Shown: positions 1 to 64,000 of the stretch, in pieces
How the letters are laid out: each line of letters starts with the position of its first letter
Numbering within the stretch: position 1 is the first letter of the stretch
NCBI GenBank assembly: GCA_037179515.1
Contig: JAXCGZ010021050.1
Span: forward strand, 25,259 to 89,258
Direction of reading: 5' to 3'
Origin: Halocaridina rubra
Taxonomy: Eukaryota > Arthropoda > Malacostraca > Decapoda > Atyidae
DNA length: 64,000 nt
Notes under the pieces: model-generated
Seen by the model: the letters and a program-made list of their open reading frames with translations, nothing else
Databases searched by the model: none
Told to the model about the DNA's origin: nothing
Program-made: the position numbers and the translations under genes

Positions 1-480
1 ATTTTATTGATAAAAAAAAACGTATTTCTTAGCCTAAGAATAATAAAACGGCAAAAAATAGTAAACAGTATTGCACCACGTAAAATACAATACCGGTATC
101 AGTGTTTCGGAAAACGCAAAGGCTCTCACCTACGTGACCTAGTGAATATTAAAATTTTCATTATTTTATTGATAAAACAAGTATTTCCTGGCCTAAGAAT
201 AATAAAACAGTAAAAAATAATGAAAAAAAACATATAAAGTACTAAAAGTACTTTTACCATGTAAAATACGATACCGCTATCAATGTTTCGGAAAACGAAA
301 AGGCTCACCCACGTGACCTAGTGAATATTAAAATTTTCATTATTTTATTGATAAAACAAGTATTTCCTAGCCTAAGAATAATAAAACAGTAAAAAATAAT
401 AAAAAAACATAAAGTACTAACAGTATTTCACCATGTAAAATACGATACCGCTATCAACGTTTCGGAAACGAATAGGCTCT
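1..480 (+). repeat. 5' internal tandem array of the Tigger element
   Basis: Nearly three copies of a 160-180 bp unit are present, marked by repeated TATTTTATTGATAAAA, CCTAAGAATAATAAAACAG and CACGTGACCTAGTG strings. A single diverged copy of the same unit sits at 34,735-34,900 in a related element, so the array expanded within this lineage. Confidence 0.8.
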
Positions 481-729
481 CACCTACGTGAGATAGTTCA
501 TGGAATGCTATTGGCTGAAAGGTCGGGAGACAACGAATCACAGAGTTGTTTTTCAATATTTTCTGTATCATGGGGTCTGATTGGCTTTTTCATTGCAGTT
601 TGCTTTTCCCTCCAATTTCCAATGTGCCACCTCACTCGCTCAGTCTAACTCTCGTGTGCGCCGTTCTCGTTGTGCTTACTAATACGTTTTGCTTGTGATT
701 TTTTTTACTCGCATATTAAAACCTTTGCA

Positions 730-2487
730 ATGCCTCCCAAGCATCCTTCATCTTCTAAGGCTTTTTGTAGCGGCAAAGGAAAATGTTAACCATTGTAGAT
801 AAAGTGAAACGCTTAGATATGTTGAAAGAAGGAAAAATGTTTGTGGATGTCGGCCGCTATTTTGGCCTCAATGAATCTACTGTGCGTTACATAAAAAAGG
901 ACGAGGCAAAGATCAGGAAAACAGCGAGCATTTCTTTTAATAAATCGGCGAAGAGGCTCGTATCACCCCGCAATAAGGCAGTAGTGCGCATGGAAGCTGC
1001 TTTGGCCCTGTGGATTGCTGATTGCAGAAAAAAAAACATCAGCTTAGACACCAATATCATACAAACAAAGGCGAAGAAGCTGTACGAGACATTCGCTGCA
1101 AATGAACCCGATGACGACAGTGGCGACCGTGGAGAGGAGGGGAGAGAAGAAGATATCGACGACCCACAACCAGGACCCTCCAGCGATTCTCCATCGAGGA
1201 TACAACCGTTCGTTGCTAGCAGGGGATGGTTCTTCAGATTTCAAAAACGCTATGGCCTAAAGAGCCTTTCAGTTTATGGCGAGGCTGCCTCTGCAGATAA
1301 AGCTGCCGCAGAAAATTACGTCAAGAATGACTTCATGAAAATTATCGCCGAAGGGGAATATGTTCCTGAGCAAGTCTTCAACATGGATGAGACTGGGTTA
1401 TTTTGGAAGAGAATGCCATCTCGCACTTTCCTCTTCAAGGAAGAAGCTAAAGCCCCGGGATTTAAAGCGCACAAAGATCGCGTTACCCTCATCATGTGCG
1501 GGAATGCTGCGGGCTTCATGTTAAAGCCTGGGCTTATCTACAAGTCAAAGAACCCTAGGGCTTTGAAGAACAAGAATAAGAATCTGCTGCCAGTGTACTG
1601 GATGCATAACCCCAAGGCCTGGATCACGAAATGCCTCACAATGGACTGGTTTTACCAATGCTTTATCCCTCAGGTAAAACTTTATCTTATGGAAAAAGGC
1701 TTGAATTTAAAGTCCTTCTTTTGATGGATAATGCTGGTGGCCACGCAACCAAGCTCCAATATGACAGTGTTCAAGTTGAGTTCCTGCCACCGAATACAAC
1801 GTCACTGATTCAGCCTATGGATCAAGGCGTTATTCGTGCGTTCAAGGCCCTATACACACGAAATGCCCTGGCGAACCTAGTTAATTCCATGGATTCGGAC
1901 AAAGACTTCTCATTGAAGACTTACTGGCGTAATTACACGATTGCCACATGCCTACAAAATATTCAGAAAGCAATCAAAGAGTTGAAGTCGGCCACAATCA
2001 ATGCCAGCTGGAAGAAATTGTGGCCCGAAATCATCCACGACTACAAGGGATTTGCTCCTGTCGAGGTGCAGAAGGCGGCAGTTGCGAAAGCTGTGAAGTT
2101 GGCTGCATTGCTAGGAGGAGAAGGCTTTAAAGATATGACTCCCGAAGATATGAATGAACTGATTGACTGCCACTCGCAGCCTTTGAGTGATGAAGGCTTG
2201 GATGAAATGACGAAATCAGCGAGCGAAGAAGAGGAAGAACTTGAGGAATCGCACGAACCAACTGAAGAACCTGGCCTTACACTCGAACATTTGGCGGCCA
2301 TGTATGAACATTACAAAGCACTCCAACAACTCTCGCAGGAACATGACCAAAATATGGTTCATTCGGTGACCTTCTGTAATTTTCTCGACGATGCCATGAC
2401 TCCTTACCATGCCATGTTCCAACAAATGAAGAAACAACAACAGCAACTCCCCATTACCATGTTCTTCCCCCCAAAAAAGCAGCCGTA
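730..2487 (+). pseudogene. Tigger-like DDE transposase with two frameshifts
   Basis: The protein has an N-terminal helix-turn-helix of CENP-B/pogo type (DKVKRLDMLKEGK, then NESTVRYIKKDE). A second DNA-binding segment follows (RMEAALALWIADCRKK), then a Glu/Asp-rich linker and a DDE domain with FNMDETGLFW, LLLMDNAGGHA and LPPNTTSLIQPMDQG. The last two Asp are 30 residues apart. An ATG at 730 gives MPPKHPSSS... that runs into a stop; an apparent base loss near 778 separates it from the frame starting at 783. A second shift near 1,700 moves the frame before the second catalytic Asp. The C-terminus is a Gln-rich tail ending PPKKQP. It is inactive as it stands but recently decayed. Confidence 0.9.
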
Positions 2488-2519
2488 AAGCTATTATTGG
2501 CTGTGAAATAATTTCCTCC

Positions 2520-3350
2520 GGGGTCGAGAATGATGATCATCACCTCATTCACGGTAAGTTTACCTATCATGTACAAATGTATGTCACGTCATTATCACCT
2601 CATTCACCGTAATTTTATCTATCACTTTCATAGAAATTTACGTTGCTTGCTGTTAGTTATAATGTAAAGGGTGATTTTTAACAGTGCAGGGAGGGTTTAT
2701 ACAGTACGTAAACGAAAAAATAATTGTAAATGAGTATGTATGTCACGTCATCATCACATTCACGGTAAGTTTTCCTATCACTTTCCTAAAAATTTACGTT
2801 GCTTGCTGTTATTTATAATGTTAAGGGTGTTTTTTTTAACAGTGCAGGGAGGGTTTATACAGTACGTAAATGAAAAAATAATTGTAAATGAGTATGTATG
2901 TCACGTCATTATCACCTCATTCACCGTAATTTTATCTATCACTTTCATAAAAATTTACGTTGCTTGCTGTTATTTATAATGTAAAGGGTGTTTTTTTAAC
3001 AGTGCAGGGAGGGTTTATACAGTACGTAAATGAAAAAATAATTGTAAATGAGTATGTATGTCATGTCATCATCACATTCACGGTAAGATTTCCTATCACT
3101 TTCATAAAAATTTACGTTGCTTGCTGTTATCTATAATGTTAAGGGTGTTTTTTTTAACAGTGCAGGGAGGGTTTATACAGTACGTAAATGAAAAAATAAT
3201 TGTAAATGAGTATGTATGTCACGTAATTATCACGTCATTCACCGTAATTTTATCTATCACTTTCATAAAAATTTACGTTGCTTGCTGTTATTTATAATGT
3301 AAAGGGTGTTTTTTTAACAGTGCAGGGAGGGTTTATGCAGTGTAAACGTA
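2520..3350 (+). repeat. 3' internal 160 bp minisatellite of the Tigger element
   Basis: Five copies of a 160 bp unit are marked by GCAGGGAGGGTTTATACAG followed by TATGTATGTCACGTCAT. The same unit makes up most of the elements at 6,567-8,183, 26,337-28,883 and 44,057-45,356. Confidence 0.88.
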
Positions 3351-3472
3351 AAAATATATTAAAATATCTATGTACATATAGGCGGATCCTACTTCGCGGA
3401 TTTCCTGGTTCGCGGTGGGTCCCGGAACCGAACTACCGCGATAAGTGAGGCAACACTGTATATATATAAAAA

Positions 3473-3795
3473 CAGGGGTCCCCGTTTTAAGTCATTCTGC
3501 CGTTACATCAGAGACCAATAAATAATCAATAAAGTATTAATAAATAAATTTTTTGACATACCAGTCATCCAGATGCACACCAACCACAGCAGTAAAGATA
3601 AGCAATACTGTTTGGTGTACTTTAACTATTTTTATGTAATACATTAAGAACTTAAATTATTTATCTGTGTTTAAAGTATTTATTTTTAGCATTGGAGGGG
3701 CCCTACTTTTGAATTTAGGTGTGTTTCGACTTACATCGAAATCCGGTTGAAGTCAGCTGTCAGGAACGGAACCCTGATGTAAAGCAGGGTCCCCT

Positions 3796-3799
<4 letters not shown>
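3473..3799 (+). mobile_element. MITE with CAGGGG(T)CC termini
   Basis: It starts CAGGGGTCCCCGTTTTAAG eight bases after the Tigger end and closes CAGGGTCCCCTTGTG against a (TA)n tract. The 3' part (GTGTGTTTCGACTTACATCG) matches the MITEs at 40,264 and 49,993. It carries no coding sequence. Confidence 0.6.

Positions 3800-3888
<89 letters not shown>
3800..3888. repeat. (TA)n microsatellite
   Basis: About 90 bp of pure TA directly adjoin the end of the MITE at 3,473-3,799. The open frames of alternating Ile and Tyr across such tracts are not genes. Confidence 0.98.
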
Positions 3889-3891
<3 letters not shown>

Positions 3892-4249
3892 TAGTAAACT
3901 TTCTTTTATACATATTTTGTTGAATATGACCACTGTTATTGCATTTGCAATTCTCTTGTATACCTTTTCCTAAGTTCTTACAATAACTTTTTCATTATTG
4001 TTGAGACTACAAAATAAGTCCGAAAATTTAATTGGATTCATAACATTTCGTACAGCTTTGCACATTATCAAATGATTATGTAGTTGGTAGTGGATGGACG
4101 TTATAAATGATATCTAATATCCACCTTTAGTTTTATATTCACCAGAAAGATTCAGTATCTCAGCGAAGTTTCCAGAGTTGTTGGAGGATGGACCCCAAGC
4201 ATCCTTGTCTCTCCTCTGTTATTTACTCTCAGAGTTGACAGAGTAATAC

Positions 4250-6050
<1,801 letters not shown>

Positions 6051-6074
6051 GAGAAATACTTGGCAGTAATCAGA

Positions 6075-6169
6075 ATGATTATATTGACCTTTAAGGAAAA
6101 AGAAGCAATTGAGTTAGCAATCATTGGCAACTCAATTGTTTTTCTTTCCTTTGAGGTCAAAATAATCAT
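6075..6169. repeat. Short imperfect hairpin
   Basis: Two 44 bp arms (6,075-6,118 and 6,126-6,169) are inverted copies at roughly 36 of 44 positions, around a 7-base loop. It starts ATGATTATATTGACC and ends GGTCAAAATAATCAT. It may be a very short palindromic element or a remnant of the adjacent MITE. Confidence 0.7.
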
Positions 6170-6470
6170 ATACAGAGTTCCATTCCTGAAATGTAATGTA
6201 ACCAGAATTTCAGTGTAAGTCGGAACACACCTAAATAAGCACCTATGCTAATGCAAGTACTAAAGTTTCTCCATTTTCCATGCATTTCACTATCTCTAAT
6301 TTCACCTCCATGGTGATGGTTTTCCTTTATTTCAAATAACTGGCATCAAAAGAACCTTCTTTACACTTTGGAGACATAATACAGGCCAAAAATTATAAAA
6401 AAGAAGCAAAATAATTAATGCAAGATGCGTTGTAACCACGAAACATCGTAACTCAAGGACAAGAATTAGC
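6170..6470 (-). mobile_element. MITE related to the 40.3 kb copy, reversed
   Basis: Reversed, it shares TTTCAGGAATGGAAC, GTGTTCCGACTTACA, GCATTAGCATAGGTGCTTA and the transposase-derived segment with the copy at 40,264-40,599. The termini are eroded. It sits between a hairpin and a (TA)n tract. Confidence 0.65.
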
Positions 6471-6471
6471 A

Positions 6472-6473
<2 letters not shown>

Positions 6474-6566
<93 letters not shown>
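6474..6566. repeat. (TA)n microsatellite
   Basis: About 93 bp of pure TA ending exactly where the inverted repeat of the next transposon begins. Confidence 0.98.
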
Positions 6567-62753
<56,187 letters not shown>

Positions 62754-63353
62754 CTGTAATGTAATAATTACATTCATTAAAATATATCCCACATAGTATA
62801 ATTACATGTACTGTATTATCATAACTGCATGTGTGTATATGCTAAATTATTAAAGTACACTGGAATCTGTGAAAAAAAAAAGAATATAACAATTCATCAT
62901 GACTAACTCTGGATGAGCTACGCAGTCAGTGAGTTATGTTCTGCTTTGTAAGAATGTACTTATATTCCTACCCGATTGAATAATGTCAAAATAAACAAAA
63001 TTTAGGAAAATGAGAATACGGAATAATATTAACATAAATGTTCATGCTTTCAAATAAAAAACAATTAAAAACGTAAAAAGTACAACACAGAAAGGAACTG
63101 ATTTCCAGGAATAAGTCAGTCACCAAACACTGGGACCAAAATATCATTATGAAAGATGTGTGGTCAGAAGAGAAGGGCAAACAATGTCAGAGTTTATCTC
63201 ATTACTACTCAAAGTGGTTCAGGTAATCAGAGCATGGGTTCCTCACAGGAAGTTTCTAGTTTGGACAGTATTTATTTACCACCACCTCCAGTGTAATGTA
63301 CTAAAAAAGAGAGGTAATGGTGAACCTTGGCAGCTAAGAAATCCAAAAAGTAC
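62754..63353 (-). other. Sequence upstream of the first visible exon
   Basis: 600 bp of AT-rich sequence. No convincing promoter or upstream exon is visible; it is read as intron because of the acceptor at 62,754. Confidence 0.5.

Positions 63354-64000
<647 letters not shown>

Larger units (their letters stand above)
1..3458 (+). mobile_element. Pogo/Tigger-like DNA transposon, left end outside window
   Basis: The right end is exact: the element closes at 3,458 with ...GATAAGTGAGGCAACACTG followed by TATATA. Reversed, this is CAGTGTTGCCTCACTTATCG, the same terminal inverted repeat seen at the related elements at 6,567 and 44,057. A TA target is typical of this superfamily. The inside holds a 160-180 bp tandem array (1-480), a decayed DDE transposase (730-2,487) and a second 160 bp tandem array (about 2,520-3,350). 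The left inverted repeat is outside the window. Confidence 0.85.

Overview
The window is non-coding-rich, AT-rich eukaryotic DNA. It has long (TA)n runs (about 20 tracts, roughly 3.4 kb in all, one longer than 640 bp at the right edge), (GA)n, (TC)n and (AAT)n microsatellites, pogo/Tigger DNA transposons, Penelope-like, RTE, CR1/jockey-like retroelements, and tRNA- and 5S-derived repeats. This mix, with spliced exons scattered in repeat-filled introns, fits an arthropod genome and most resembles decapod crustaceans such as shrimp or crayfish. The taxon is an inference from composition, not a database result. No prokaryotic feature is present.

One host gene spans almost the whole window on the minus strand. 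I assembled ten exons from 62,753 down to 8,578. Each has GT/AG borders, and all nine junctions keep the reading frame, giving about 1,071 codons open at both ends. The product is mostly low-complexity sequence rich in Ser, Arg, Pro, Asp and His. It has a basic nuclear-localisation-like motif created at an exon junction and four RYES-type repeats in the last exon. I do not recognise the family. The gene continues left of 8,578 and probably right of 62,753.

The introns hold nearly everything else. From left to right: a Tigger-like transposon (1-3,458) with a decayed transposase and minisatellite arrays on both sides; a Penelope-like element (about 4,250-5,940, minus); three non-autonomous Tigger relatives built of 160-168 bp tandem units (6,567-8,183; 26,337-28,883; 44,057-45,356); a 5S-rRNA-derived SINE near 14.8-15.1 kb; a 435 bp foldback near 21.7 kb; non-LTR retrotransposon 3' ends (22.4-23.5, 25.3-26.1, 48.95-49.3, 56.0-57.3 and 57.3-58.5 kb); a 273 bp tandem array of tRNA-like units (24.2-25.1 kb); a 3.1 kb inverted pair (29.0-32.1 kb) interrupted by an RTE insertion with a 19 bp target-site duplication; a second decayed Tigger transposase (32.3-34.35 kb); and several ~300 bp MITEs.

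The most notable pattern is that TA-target transposons and (TA)n arrays abut each other again and again, so most long (TA)n tracts begin or end exactly at a transposon terminus. I found no clearly new functional system. The best leads are the Tigger family that carries expandable minisatellites inside its inverted repeats, and the unidentified ten-exon gene.
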